Positions 17,617 to 28,700 of a stretch of 64,000 nucleotides of DNA are shown here, piece by piece. This DNA is from Bordetella parapertussis. GTDB lineage: Bacteria > Pseudomonadota > Gammaproteobacteria > Burkholderiales > Thiobacillaceae. A program made the translations under genes and the position numbers. The notes beneath the pieces were generated by a model. It worked only from the letters and a program-made list of their open reading frames with translations, had not been told where the DNA came from and ran no database searches. Positions within the stretch are counted from its first letter, which is position 1, and each line of letters begins with the position of its first letter. The stretch covers positions 1 to 64,000 of the forward strand of contig CAMDCO010000002.1 of NCBI GenBank assembly GCA_945890495.1. The letters run 5' to 3'.

Positions 17617-19543
17617 TCGGGTGAAATTCTCCAATCCATGCGTTTCGGGTTTCAAGGCTTTGGCGCGTTCACTGTCGCCGCGCAAACCCCTGACCGTGAG
17701 CCAATGGGCCGATCTTGAGCGCAGGCTTTCGAGTAAAGGCAGCGCACAAGCGGGCCAATGGGTGACAGAAAACAACCCGCCATTGCGTGAGCCCATGGAC
17801 TGCATGAGTGCGCGAAGCGCCGTGCATGACACCGTGCTGATGTTTCCAATTCAGTTTGGCAAAACCGAAGTGGCCGTCAATGCCTTGGGCTACTGCATGG
17901 ATCACGATCCGGGCCCGATCATGGTCTGTTTGCCTGGCGAAGTCTCCATGAACAAGTGGGTGGCGCAAAAACTTACACCCACCATTGAAGAAACACCGGC
18001 CATGAAACGCGCCTTGACCAGCGTTGCCAGCCGCGATTCATCCAACACCCGCACCTTCAAAGACTTTGCAGGCGGTCAGCTTTACATCGAACATGCAGGC
18101 AGCCCCAGCCGCCTCAAGTCCACCACCGTCCAAAAACTCATCGTCGATGAGGTGGACGAATTCAGCAACAACCTCAGCGGCGGCGATGATCCCTTGGCAA
18201 TGTTGGAAGGCCGCACCAGTGCATTTCCGTCCACCTACAAACGCCTCTACATCAGCACACCCACCATCAAAGGAATCAGCCGCATTGAATCGCTATGGAA
18301 TAAAAGCGATCAGCGCCGGTTTTTTGTGCCATGCCCACACTGCTCACACATGCAGCATTTGGAGTGGGGCGGGCTGCATTGGAGCGCAGACGGTTCACAA
18401 GTTTGGTACACCTGCCAAGAGTGCGGCGCACAGATTGATGAGCATCACAAAACCAGCATGATCAAGGCGGGCGAATGGCGACCAACAAACCCCGGTGCCA
18501 AGGTTCGCGGCTACCACATCAACTGCCTCTACTACCAATTTGGATTGGGGCCGCGCTGGGCCGATCTGGTCGAGACTTGGCGCGAAATTCAAAATGATCC
18601 TGCACGGCTCAAGACTTTCATCAATGACCGCCTGGCCGAGCCCTGGGAGGATGCGGCCATGCGGGCCGTGCGCCACAACGCCATTGCAGACAGGGCTGAG
18701 CAATACCCGCTGCGCGTTGCGCCGCGCGGCGCTTTGGTGGTCACAGCTGGCGTTGACACTCAAGACAACCGATTGGCCGTTCACATTGTTGGCTGGGGCC
18801 GAGGCCTTGCGTTTTGGACACTGGATTACATCGAGCTGCCTGGAGATCCAGCCGATGAGCCCGTGTGGGCCGCGCTGGCCGACTTGCTCAATCGGCCCAT
18901 TGAGCGTGAGGGCGGGGGCAGCATGCGCATTGAGGCCATGTGCCAAGACGCTGGCGGCCACCGCACCGAGGCCGTCAAAAACTTTGTCAGGCAAAGGCGC
19001 GTCAAGCGGCCCATGGCGATTTTTGGAGCGGTACCAAACAACGCACCAATTCTCAGCAAAGGCAAGCTCCATGACATCGACTGGAAGGGGCGAAGCGACA
19101 AAAAAGGCGTGATGGTCTATCACGTTGGCACCGTGGGCGCAAAGCACTGGCTCTACAGCCGTTTGAGTGCCGATGCCGACAAGCAAATTGAAGACCGCAT
19201 GACCCATTTCAGCGATCAGCTTCAGCCCGAGTTTTTTACCGGCCTGGTGGGTGAGATTTACAACCCCAGCAAAAACAGATTTGAAAACCGGCGAGGCGCT
19301 CGAAACGAGCCACTTGACACGTGGGTCTATGCCTTCGCGGCAGCTCACCACCCCGAATTGCGCTTGCATCGGGCCACCAAAACAGACTGGGATCGCATCG
19401 AAGCCTACCTGGATGGCAAGCCGGTGCATGCCGAAATTCAAGCGCCCACCGAAATGCCTGAGCCATCGCCCGCGCCCACCAAAAACAACCCCGTCATCAA
19501 CCGGCAAAACCGCCGACCCAACATGCAGCCACGATCATGGTGA
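17609..19543 (+). CDS. terminase large subunit (lambda GpA family)
   Basis: PIQFGKTEVAVNALGY, LIVDEVDEF, CPHCSHMQHLEW...CQECG, nuclease-domain GVDTQDNRL. Confidence 0.92.
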   Translation: MLDRVKFSNPCVSGFKALARSLSPRKPLTVSQWADLERRLSSKGSAQAGQWVTENNPPLREPMDCMSARSAVHDTVLMFPIQFGKTEVAVNALGYCMDHDPGPIMVCLPGEVSMNKWVAQKLTPTIEETPAMKRALTSVASRDSSNTRTFKDFAGGQLYIEHAGSPSRLKSTTVQKLIVDEVDEFSNNLSGGDDPLAMLEGRTSAFPSTYKRLYISTPTIKGISRIESLWNKSDQRRFFVPCPHCSHMQHLEWGGLHWSADGSQVWYTCQECGAQIDEHHKTSMIKAGEWRPTNPGAKVRGYHINCLYYQFGLGPRWADLVETWREIQNDPARLKTFINDRLAEPWEDAAMRAVRHNAIADRAEQYPLRVAPRGALVVTAGVDTQDNRLAVHIVGWGRGLAFWTLDYIELPGDPADEPVWAALADLLNRPIEREGGGSMRIEAMCQDAGGHRTEAVKNFVRQRRVKRPMAIFGAVPNNAPILSKGKLHDIDWKGRSDKKGVMVYHVGTVGAKHWLYSRLSADADKQIEDRMTHFSDQLQPEFFTGLVGEIYNPSKNRFENRRGARNEPLDTWVYAFAAAHHPELRLHRATKTDWDRIEAYLDGKPVHAEIQAPTEMPEPSPAPTKNNPVINRQNRRPNMQPRSW

Positions 19544-19896
19544 AAACAACAAGCCCACGCACATCCAAAGCCCAAACATCAGAGCATGCCGTGATTGACT
19601 TTGATGCGCTGCACATGGTCAAACACACTGACGATGTTGTCGAGTACACCTTGCGATGCGTTCTTGCGCTCACGCCGCGCCTTGAAAAAGCCGTGATCGA
19701 GGCCGCTGAAAAACAGGTGCGCGATGTGTTTGGTGGCGATAGGCTTTATGTGGCAAGGCGGCCCGGTGAAGGCACAAGCCAACGCAATGAAGAAATCAGG
19801 CGACTGCATCGCAATGGTGAGCGTGTGTCGTACTTAGAGCGTAAATTTCAACTTTCTGCGCGGCAAATTTATCGCATCATTGAAGATAGCCTGTGA
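19537..19896 (+). CDS. Mor-like transcriptional activator
   Basis: GEGTSQRNEEIRRLHRNGERVSYLERKFQLSARQIYRIIEDSL HTH, Mor C-terminal style. Confidence 0.65.
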   Translation: MVKTTSPRTSKAQTSEHAVIDFDALHMVKHTDDVVEYTLRCVLALTPRLEKAVIEAAEKQVRDVFGGDRLYVARRPGEGTSQRNEEIRRLHRNGERVSYLERKFQLSARQIYRIIEDSL

Positions 19897-19971
19897 CATT
19901 CTTTGCCTTGTCCATGTCACATACCAATAGGCACAGTTGGCAAAACCCTGGCGCATTTGCGTCTGCCAACC

Positions 19972-20526
19972 ATGCCAGAAATCCCAACAAACGAACCTTC
20001 AACCATCATTGCCGGTGACACCATTCGGTGGCTCAAAACCCTGACCGATTACCCGGCCAGTCAGGGGTGGCTGATGGCGTACACGCTGATCAATGCTGCC
20101 GGAAAAATCACCATCAATGGCACGGCCAGTGGCGACAGCCATTTGATTGAGGCATCGGCCACCACATCGGCTGCATGGGCCGCTGGTGACTATGACTACC
20201 GGGCCCAGGCCTCCAAGGCTGGCGATGTGTTCACAGTGGGCCAAGGCCGCATCACGATTCAGCCCAGCTTTGCGGCCAACACCCTGGACAACCGAAGCCA
20301 AGCCCGCAAAGCCCTTGAGGCCGTGCAGGCGTATTTGTCCAATTCCAACAACATCGCTGCCGCTGAATACGAAATTCAGGGCCGCAAACTCAAGCGCTTT
20401 ACGCTGCCTGAGCTTTGGGCGCATCGTGATCGTTTGCGCGTAGAGGTCAGCAAAGAGGAACAGGCTGGCCGCATTGCGTCTGGCCTGCCTGACAACAGCC
20501 GTGTTTATGTGAGGTTTGGTCGATGA
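19972..20526 (+). CDS. phage head-tail connector-region protein (gpW-like position)
   Basis: Between terminase and portal; domain similar to connector-associated proteins. Confidence 0.5.
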   Translation: MPEIPTNEPSTIIAGDTIRWLKTLTDYPASQGWLMAYTLINAAGKITINGTASGDSHLIEASATTSAAWAAGDYDYRAQASKAGDVFTVGQGRITIQPSFAANTLDNRSQARKALEAVQAYLSNSNNIAAAEYEIQGRKLKRFTLPELWAHRDRLRVEVSKEEQAGRIASGLPDNSRVYVRFGR

Positions 20527-22025
20527 ATTTACTGGCCCGCATTTGGAGCGGCATTCGCCGCTCACCTCAATCCATCCCGCATGTGCGCCGGTTTCAGGCC
20601 GCGCGGATTGATCGGCTTTCCGCTGACTGGCTTGGCACTCAGCAATCTATCAATGAAGAGCTGCGCGGTGACCTGGACAGGCTTCGCGCCCGTGGCCGCG
20701 ATTTGGCAAACAACAACGACTATGCGCGGAAATTCCGCGACATGGTGCAAAACAACATCATCGGCCCAGCCGGTATTCGCCTGCAAGTGCGGGTTGAGGA
20801 CAGCCCCGGAAAACCCGACCGCCTTGCCAATCTGGCAATCGAGTCGGCCTGGCGCGAATGGCAATTTGTGGCCGATCTGACCGGCCATCAGCATTTTCGC
20901 GACATGTGCGAAACGATGGTGGGCGGTTTGCCCAGCGATGGCGAATTTTTGGTGCGCATGGTGCGTGGCGCTGATGCTGGCAACAAGTTCAATTTTGCGC
21001 TCCAGCTCATTGACGTTGATCGCATTGACACCACGTTCAATGGCCGCTACGGCTCCAACACCGTGATCATGGGTGTTGAGGTGGATTCTTATCGCAGGCC
21101 GATCGCCTTGCACATTTTTGCCGCACACCCCAATGACGGAGCCAACAGCAACCGTCAGCGCATTCGCCTGCCAATGCAAGATGTGATCCACGCATTCAAG
21201 GTCGAGCGGGGCGAGCAATTGCGCGGCATCCCATGGATGGCACCAGGCATGCTCAGCCTGCACCATCTTGGAGGGTTCAAGCTGGCCGCATTGCTGGCTG
21301 CCGAGCATGGTGCAAATCACTATGGGTTTTTTGTCACCCAAGACGGCCAAGCGCCGATTGGTGGGGTCGATGCAGCGGGCGAGACCGTCACCACCAGCCT
21401 CCCCGGCTACTTTGACACGATCCCGGCTGGCACCGACATCAAGCAACTTGACAGCAAATACCCCTCAGAAAACTTTGGGCCGTTTGTCAAAACAACTCTT
21501 CAGCGCATCGCCAGTGGCTGGGGCGTTGCCTACCACTCGCTTGGCAACGATCTGGAGGGCGTGTCCTTCAGCTCCATCCGATCTGGCACGCTGGAAGAGC
21601 GTGATCGCTGGATGGGAGATCAAGAGTGGTTCATTGCAGGCTTTATGGAGCCGGTGTATCGCGCCTGGCTGCAAATGGCGCTGCTGTCGGGTGCCGTGGT
21701 CATGCCAAACGGCTCACCTTTGCCATTGGCAAAACTGGACAAGTTTTCCCGTCACGAATGGATGCCGCGCCGTTGGGATTGGGTTGATCCGAAAAACGAC
21801 ACCGAGGCCAACATTCTCAAGGTCAAAGCTGGCTTGATGAGCCCGCAAGACCTGTGCGCCGCACAGGGTTACGACTTTGAAGACACGCTCAAAGCCATCG
21901 CAGACGCGCAAAAGCTGGCAAGTGAGTATGGCGTCCCCCTGACGGCATACGACTCGCTACCGGGGGCCACTTCGGCAACCGCTGCCGCACCTCAACCCAA
22001 ACCCGGCAGCGGCACCGGGTCGTGA
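20523..22025 (+). CDS. portal protein (lambda family)
   Basis: RARGRDLANNNDYARKFRDMVQNNIIGPAGIRLQ typical of lambda-type portals. Confidence 0.92.
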   Translation: MNLLARIWSGIRRSPQSIPHVRRFQAARIDRLSADWLGTQQSINEELRGDLDRLRARGRDLANNNDYARKFRDMVQNNIIGPAGIRLQVRVEDSPGKPDRLANLAIESAWREWQFVADLTGHQHFRDMCETMVGGLPSDGEFLVRMVRGADAGNKFNFALQLIDVDRIDTTFNGRYGSNTVIMGVEVDSYRRPIALHIFAAHPNDGANSNRQRIRLPMQDVIHAFKVERGEQLRGIPWMAPGMLSLHHLGGFKLAALLAAEHGANHYGFFVTQDGQAPIGGVDAAGETVTTSLPGYFDTIPAGTDIKQLDSKYPSENFGPFVKTTLQRIASGWGVAYHSLGNDLEGVSFSSIRSGTLEERDRWMGDQEWFIAGFMEPVYRAWLQMALLSGAVVMPNGSPLPLAKLDKFSRHEWMPRRWDWVDPKNDTEANILKVKAGLMSPQDLCAAQGYDFEDTLKAIADAQKLASEYGVPLTAYDSLPGATSATAAAPQPKPGSGTGS

Positions 22026-22071
22026 CATTTTTGTCTTGTCGATGTCACGCCAACAAAACGAAAGTCACCAC

Positions 22072-23997
22072 ATGAGCAAAAACATTCCAGCCAATTTGGA
22101 GCGCCACCTGAAAAAAGGCCGCAGTGAGCGAGCCCTTGTGGTCGAGCGCCAAGCCATTGATGAAGAGGCCCGCACGGCAACGCTGGCATTTGCCAGTGAA
22201 GCGCCGTATGAGCGCTGGTGGGGCGTCGAGATTCTCGATGTCGGTGCCACCAGCATGCGCCAAGGCCGTATGCGCAGTGGTGCAAACCTGCTTATGGATC
22301 ACGACACAAGAGATGTTGTCGGGGTCGTCGAATCTGTCGAAATCGGTGCTGATCGGGTAGCTCGTGCCGTGGTGCGCTTTGGAAAAAGCGTTCGTGCAGA
22401 GGAAGTGTGGCAAGACGTTCGCGAAGGCATCCGCCGCAACGTGAGCGTCGGCTACATGATTCACAAAGCCGTACTGGTCGAAACCGTGGATGGTGTGGAA
22501 ACCTACCGCATTACCGACTGGGAACCCTTTGAAGTCTCCCTTGTCAGCGTTCCCGCTGACGCATCTGTTGGCGTTGGTCGCAGCGCCGAAGACGAAGAAA
22601 AAAGAGGCATGACAGTCCAAACAACCGTCTGGTCTGAGTCCGGTGAAGCGGCTCAAACAGTCGTTTGGACAGAGGCCTCGGAATCTGAGTCCGAGGAAGA
22701 CGACAGCGACAACAACACAAACCAATCAGCCAATCAATCCACAGAGGAAAAAACCATGACGAAAGTCACTACCGAAGAGCGTAACCACGCTGCCGAAATC
22801 TCCAAAATTGCCGCCACCATCCCCGGCGGTGCCGATCTGGCAATGTCCGCCATTCAGCGCGGCCTGTCGGTCGAAGAATTCCAGCGCGAAGCCCTGGAAA
22901 AAATGTCCACCAAGGGCGTGCCCACTGCCGACATCGGCATGAGCAACAAAGAGGTCAAGCAATACAGCATCCTCCGCGCCCTCAATGCCTTGGCCAATCC
23001 GCAAGACGCCAACGCTCAACGCGCCGCCGCTTTTGAGCGTGAGTGCTCAGATTCCGCCGCTCAGATTCTGGGCAAAGAATCGCGCGGTTTCATGGTGCCG
23101 TTTGAAGTGCAAAAGCGTGATTTGAACGTCACCACGGCCACTGCCGGTGGCAACCTGGTTGGCACCAACTTGCTGTCTGGCAACTTCATTGACCTGCTGC
23201 GCAACGCGATGGTCATTGATGGCCTGGGCGCTCAGTTCTTGACTGGTCTGGTCGGCAAGATCGCCATTCCAAAGCAATCCGGTGGCGCAACCGCTTACTG
23301 GGTGGCTGAATCTGGCGCTCCCACAGAAAGCCAGCAAACCATTGCCCAAGTGACCATGCAGGCCAAGACCGTTGGTGCATTCACCGACATCAGCCGCCAG
23401 CTGCTCAAGCAATCGAGCATTGACGTTGAGGGCTTTGTGCAGCGCGACCTGGCAGCTGTGCTGGGCTTGGCTATTCAACAAGCCGCCATCAGCGGTACCG
23501 GCCAAAACAACCAGCCCTCGGGCCTGTTGACGCTGATCACCCCCAGCGTGATTGGTGGCACCGATGGTGCTGCACCCACCTGGGCCAACATCATCGAACT
23601 TGAAACCGATGTGGCCGTTGCCAACGCCGATGTGGGCTCCATGGGTTATCTGACCAACGCCAAGGTGCGCGGCAAGCTCAAGGGCACCACCAAAGCCAAC
23701 AACCAAAACGGTTTTGTTTTCGAGCAAGGCGACATGCCTTTGAACGGCTACCGCGCTGGCATCACCAACGCTGTCCCATCCAACCTGACCAAAGGCGCAG
23801 GCACCGACTTGTCGGCCATCCTGTTTGGCAACTTTGCCGATTTGCTGATCGGCATGTGGGGCGGCCTTGACCTCACGGTTGACCCCTACAGCGGTTCAAC
23901 TTCGGGCACCGTGCGTGTGGTGGCTCTGCAAGATGTGGATGTCGCCATCCGCCACGCCGAGTCGTTTGCAACCATGGTGGATGCCATCACCGCCTAA
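22072..23997 (+). CDS. prohead protease fused to HK97-fold major capsid protein
   Basis: N-terminal S78-like protease (GANLLMDHD...RRNVSVGYMI...EVSLVSVPAD); C-terminal capsid (GGNLVGTNLLSGNFIDLLRN..., KQSSIDVEGFVQRDLA). Confidence 0.88.
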   Translation: MSKNIPANLERHLKKGRSERALVVERQAIDEEARTATLAFASEAPYERWWGVEILDVGATSMRQGRMRSGANLLMDHDTRDVVGVVESVEIGADRVARAVVRFGKSVRAEEVWQDVREGIRRNVSVGYMIHKAVLVETVDGVETYRITDWEPFEVSLVSVPADASVGVGRSAEDEEKRGMTVQTTVWSESGEAAQTVVWTEASESESEEDDSDNNTNQSANQSTEEKTMTKVTTEERNHAAEISKIAATIPGGADLAMSAIQRGLSVEEFQREALEKMSTKGVPTADIGMSNKEVKQYSILRALNALANPQDANAQRAAAFERECSDSAAQILGKESRGFMVPFEVQKRDLNVTTATAGGNLVGTNLLSGNFIDLLRNAMVIDGLGAQFLTGLVGKIAIPKQSGGATAYWVAESGAPTESQQTIAQVTMQAKTVGAFTDISRQLLKQSSIDVEGFVQRDLAAVLGLAIQQAAISGTGQNNQPSGLLTLITPSVIGGTDGAAPTWANIIELETDVAVANADVGSMGYLTNAKVRGKLKGTTKANNQNGFVFEQGDMPLNGYRAGITNAVPSNLTKGAGTDLSAILFGNFADLLIGMWGGLDLTVDPYSGSTSGTVRVVALQDVDVAIRHAESFATMVDAITA

Positions 23998-24020
23998 GTC
24001 TGACGAAACGCAAACGCTCC

Positions 24021-24317
24021 ATGTTCACCGAAGACCTCAGCCCGTTTTTTAACTCCAGCGAGCTGGCCGACACGGCCACGCTCAACGGGGTGGCCGTGGT
24101 CGGTGTCATGGAGCCCGGTTATCAGGGCGCAAGCCTCGAAGGCTTTGGCGTGGCGGCTGGCACATCGCCAACCTTCATGCTGCCTTCGGCCAGCGTTCCT
24201 GCTCAGCCTGAGGGCAAAACGCTTGTGGTGAGTAACGGCCCAGCTGCTGGCACTTACCGCATCGCCAATGCCCGCCATGACGGCACCGGAGTTTGCATTC
24301 TCGACTTGCTCAATTAA
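24021..24317 (+). CDS. head-tail joining protein (FII-like)
   Basis: Size, position and sequence MFTEDLSPFFNSSELADTATLNG. Confidence 0.55.
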   Translation: MFTEDLSPFFNSSELADTATLNGVAVVGVMEPGYQGASLEGFGVAAGTSPTFMLPSASVPAQPEGKTLVVSNGPAAGTYRIANARHDGTGVCILDLLN

Positions 24318-24334
24318 CCCGAAAGGAAAAAATC

Positions 24335-24796
24335 ATGACCGTCCGTTCTTCTGCTGGTACCACGCTGAAAATCAGCGCATCCGCCCCCGCCACCTTTGAT
24401 GCTGCTGGCTATGCCGCCTTGACCATGACCACCGTTGGTGAAGTCACTGATCTGGGTGAGTTTGGCCGCGAATTCAACCTGATCACGCACAACCCCATTG
24501 GTTCGCGTGGCACGGTCAAGCTCAAAGGCTCTTTTAACGAAGGCTCGATCAACGTGCAGCTTGGCCTGGACACCGACGATGCAGGCCAAATCCTTGCCAA
24601 GGCAGGCGCACTATCTGACAACGACTACAGCTTTGTCATCACCACTCAAAACGGTGACAAGTACTACTTCCAAGCCAAAGTCATGTCGTTCAAGGTTGGC
24701 GTGGGTTCCGTGGACAGCGTGACCAGCGCAACCATGACCCTTGAATTGACCACCAACAGCGCAGGCGTTGGCGTGGTCGAGTCCCTGGCTGCCTAA
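24335..24796 (+). CDS. major tail tube protein
   Basis: EVTDLGEFGREFNLITHNPIGSRGTVKLKGSFNEGSINVQLGLD. Confidence 0.75.
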   Translation: MTVRSSAGTTLKISASAPATFDAAGYAALTMTTVGEVTDLGEFGREFNLITHNPIGSRGTVKLKGSFNEGSINVQLGLDTDDAGQILAKAGALSDNDYSFVITTQNGDKYYFQAKVMSFKVGVGSVDSVTSATMTLELTTNSAGVGVVESLAA

Positions 24797-24907
24797 GACC
24801 CTCCGTGCACCTGCTTGGCCCGGTTCGCTTCTTTTGCGGGAAGCGGCTGGGCCAAGTAAGGGCAATTTCACATGACCTCATCAACTCCCCGCAAAAGGAA
24901 ATCAACA

Positions 24908-25297
24908 ATGTTTGAAATCACCACCCTGGCCGCCAAAGACACCTTCACGCTTGAATTGCTCAATGGCAATGACGAACCCTTGCTGGATGGCAGCGGCAAG
25001 CCTTTGAGCGTCACCGTGTACGGCCCTGGCAGCAAGGCCTACCAAAAAGCCAACTCACAGCGCACACAGCGCATGCTGGATCGCATGGCCAAAAAAGGCA
25101 AGGTCAAACTCAGCGCCGAAGAGCAACAGCGCGAAAACGCTGCATTTTTGGCCGCATGCACCGTGTCTTTCAACGGCTGGGCTTACCAGGGCGACAACAC
25201 AGCATTTGAGGCCGCCTACAGCGATCCATCCATCGGCTTCATTGCTGATCAGGTCGGAAAAGCCATTGGTGACTGGGCAAATTTTATGAGCGCCTGA
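24908..25297 (+). CDS. tail assembly chaperone (G-like), upstream frame
   Basis: Position between tail tube and tape measure; ends next to a slippery heptamer. Confidence 0.7.
   Translation: MFEITTLAAKDTFTLELLNGNDEPLLDGSGKPLSVTVYGPGSKAYQKANSQRTQRMLDRMAKKGKVKLSAEEQQRENAAFLAACTVSFNGWAYQGDNTAFEAAYSDPSIGFIADQVGKAIGDWANFMSA
25279..25285 (+). promoter_or_regulatory. candidate -1 ribosomal frameshift site A_AAT_TTT
   Basis: X_XXY_YYZ in the 24908 ORF frame; the -1 frame stays open through 25770. Confidence 0.65.
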
Positions 25298-25770
25298 TTG
25301 ATGACCTGGCGGTCTATGTGCAGCAAACCGCCTGGCTTCAAACGGCACCCCAACCCAAAAGCAAAACCCTCAAATCAGAAAAGGCCACAGAGAAACCCAT
25401 GACCAGAATGCAGCAAATCGAGAATGCGGGCCGCACTCCCGATTTGCCGCCCATCGGTGCGGCAGGCCACCTTGTTGGCTATCTGTTCGATGCTGGCCCG
25501 GTTTCTCATGGCGCTATGGGGCCGGTGCCGCTGTCACATGCAGATTTGTCTGCATGGCAAGCCAATACCGGCATTGAGCTGCAAGCTTGGGAGGCCCGAG
25601 GCCTTCGCAAGCTCAGCATCGCCTACGTGGTCGCCAGTCAGGATGCGCAGCAACCCGATTGCCCGCCGTTCTACATCGAAAAACCCGCCAATGATCATCG
25701 CCAAGCCGTCTCCGATGGTGTGCGTTCGATTTTTGGTGCACGTGCGCAGGTCGCACGAAAGGATCACTGA
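25286..25770 (+). CDS. tail assembly chaperone extension (GT-like), reached by -1 frameshift and/or own start
   Basis: -1 frame reads YERLIDDLAVYVQQTAWLQTAP...; stop at 25768-25770. Confidence 0.6.
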
Positions 25771-25772
25771 GC

Positions 25773-28700
25773 ATGCAAGCCGGTGCAGTCAACATCAAGC
25801 TCATGGCGGACATTGCCGATGTGCAGCGCAAGTTCGATGAGATGCAGCGCATGAGCCGTCAGGTGGCAAACAACATTGCTTCATCGTTTTCAGGGGTTGG
25901 CGCAAAAATTGGCGCAGCTTTGAGCGTTGGCGCTTTGGCGGCGTGGGTCAAATCCAGCGTTGACGCCATGGACGCCATGAATGATGTCAAAGAGCGCACA
26001 GGCCTTGCCACCAAAGAAATTGCAGGCTTGCAAGTCGCACTAAAAATGTCAGGCATGCAGGCCGAATCGCTTGAGGGCGCCATGAGCAAGCTGGCAAAGA
26101 ACATGGCCGCAGGCGATGCCGCATTTGCGGCCATGGGGCTGTCGGTCAAAAACACCGATGGAAGCCTGAAAAGCTCACGCCAAATGCTGGGCGAATTAGC
26201 TGATCAGTTTGCGGGCTATGAAGACGGCGCAGCCAAAGCCGCACTTGCGCAGGAATTGTTTGGCAAAAGCGGTGCAGAAATGATCCCGCTGCTCAATGGC
26301 GGCTCCAAAGCACTGGAAGAGTTTGATGCCATGGCTCAAAAGTTGGGCCTGACAATGGACGATCAAACTACCGCCAATGCTGCCAAATTCAATGACACGC
26401 TTGACCTGATTGGCATGGGCGTGCAAGGTGTTGGCCGTCAAGTTGCATCGCAGCTGCTGCCAACGCTTTCTGGTCTTGCAGACCAATTTTTTACAGCCAT
26501 GACCAAAGGCGACAACTTGAAAAAAATTGCCGACGCACTGGCAATTGCGCTCAAGTCGCTGTACGTGGTCGGCGTAGGCATTGTTGGTGCATTCAAAGCA
26601 GTTGGGGACACCTTGTATGCAGTTGGTGCCCAAGCCATCGCCATCCTTAAAGGCGACTTCAAAGGTGCGGTTGAGGCGGGCAATCGCTGGCAATCCGACA
26701 TGAAGGAAAACTGGACGAGCTCACTTGATTCGATCAAGGATGCCTGGAATGCTTCGGGCAGTGCGGGCATGGATGCCATGACCAACCAAGCCGCCGCCAT
26801 GCGTAAGGCGGCCCCATTGGTCGAGGACTACAAAAAACAGCAAGAGCTTGCAGCCAAAGCCGCAGAAAAAGCGGCTGAAGAGCAAAGAAAAATGGCCGAC
26901 AGCGGTGCCAAGCTGTATCAAAGTTTGACTCAGATTGACAGTGGTCTTTCAGGCGATTTTTTAGAAAAGTGGAATAGCCTCAATGCCGCCTACAAGGCAG
27001 GCAAGCTCACAGTTGATGAATTGACCGATGCCCAGCGGCTGCTGCTGGATCAGCAACCCTTCATGAAAAAAGCTGCCGAGGATCGCGCCAAGCTCGAAAA
27101 GCAAATCAATGACGAAATGGCAAAAACGCTGGGCGATGCTTGGAAACAGGTGGACGCCGTGGATGCTCAGGCCAAAGCGCAGGAAATGGCAAATGCCACC
27201 TACGGCCAAGGCAAATCAGCCCTGGCCGAATTGACTTTGGCTGAAATGGAAAACCAGTTGGCCGCCATAGAGGCCACAGAAAACATCATTCCGGGCTATG
27301 TGCAGGCGCTGGAGTCGCGCATTGATGCCCAAAAGCGTTTGATCAAAGCCATGAAAGACGGCGAAGTTTTGGAGGCCAATGACAAAACGGCCAAAAAAGC
27401 CGCCGAAGAATGGGAGCGCACCGCCAACAAGATCAACGACAGCATTGTGGACGCCCTGATGCGAGGCTTTGAGTCTGGCAAGGATTTCGCCAAAAACATG
27501 CGTGACACCATCGTCAACATGTTCAAAACGATGGTTTTGCGCCCGGTAATTCAAGCCATCATCAGCCCTGTTGGTGCCGGTGTTGCTTCTGCCTTTGGCG
27601 TACCAGGTGCACAGGCTGCCGGTGTTTCGGGCTCGTCGCTGGGCATGATTGGCACCATCAAAAGCATTTATGACACCGTGGTCGGCGGCTTTGCGGCTCT
27701 AGGCGATAAGGTGGCTTTTGCGGCCAATGACATTGGCGCATGGCTGGTCAACAACACAACAGGCGTTTTGAACCAAGCTGGGTCTTCATTGATGTCATCG
27801 GCTGGTGCCATTGGCACCGCTGCATCGTATGCGGGCGGCGCATTGGCAGGCTACGGCATCGGCACCGCCATCAGCGGCCAGTATGCCGCCTTTGGCAACA
27901 AAAACATTGCCACAGTGACCGGCACAGCCATTGGCGCTGTCATTGCTGGCCCCATTGGCGCGGCCATCGGCGGTGCCATTGGCGGCCTGGTCAATCGCGC
28001 CTTTGGGATGGGAGCCAAGGAAACACAGGATTACGGCCTGACGGGCCAGTTTTCTGCATTCGGTGCCAATGTGAGCCAATACAGCAAATGGCATCAAGAG
28101 GGCGGCTGGTTCCGGTCTGATCGCTCTGGCACCGACTATGCGGGCGTCAGCTCAGAGCTTGGGAAATTCCTCAACAGTGCAGTTGGCATGACGGCAGCGG
28201 CCACCAAAGCCTATGCAAGCGCCATTGGATTGAGCGCTGATGCCGTCAATGGGTTTTCGCAGTCAATCAATATCAGCCTCAAAGGCCTTGACGATGCAGC
28301 CAAGGAAAAGGCCATTGCAGCGGCCATCACTGGATTTGGTGACGCCATGGCTCAAACCGCCTATGGCGGCACCCTTGCCATGTTTGCAAAAGAGGGCGAA
28401 AGCGCCTCCGTGACATTGGCCCGACTTGGCAACAGTCTGATGACGGTCAACCAGGTGCTAGACACCCTAAATCAAAGCCTTTTGGCAACCAGTGCCATGG
28501 GTGCTGATGCAGCCAGCAAGTTGCTTGACCTGGTAGGCGGAGCCGATGCGTTTGCCACTTTGACCAGTGCTTACTATCAGGCCATCTACACCGAGGAAGA
28601 ACGGCTGGCAAAGACTCAACAACAGCTCACAAAGGCGTTTTCTGCCGCCTTTGGTGGCACGGCCTTGCCGCGCACTTTGGCAGCCTACAAAGCCCTTGTA

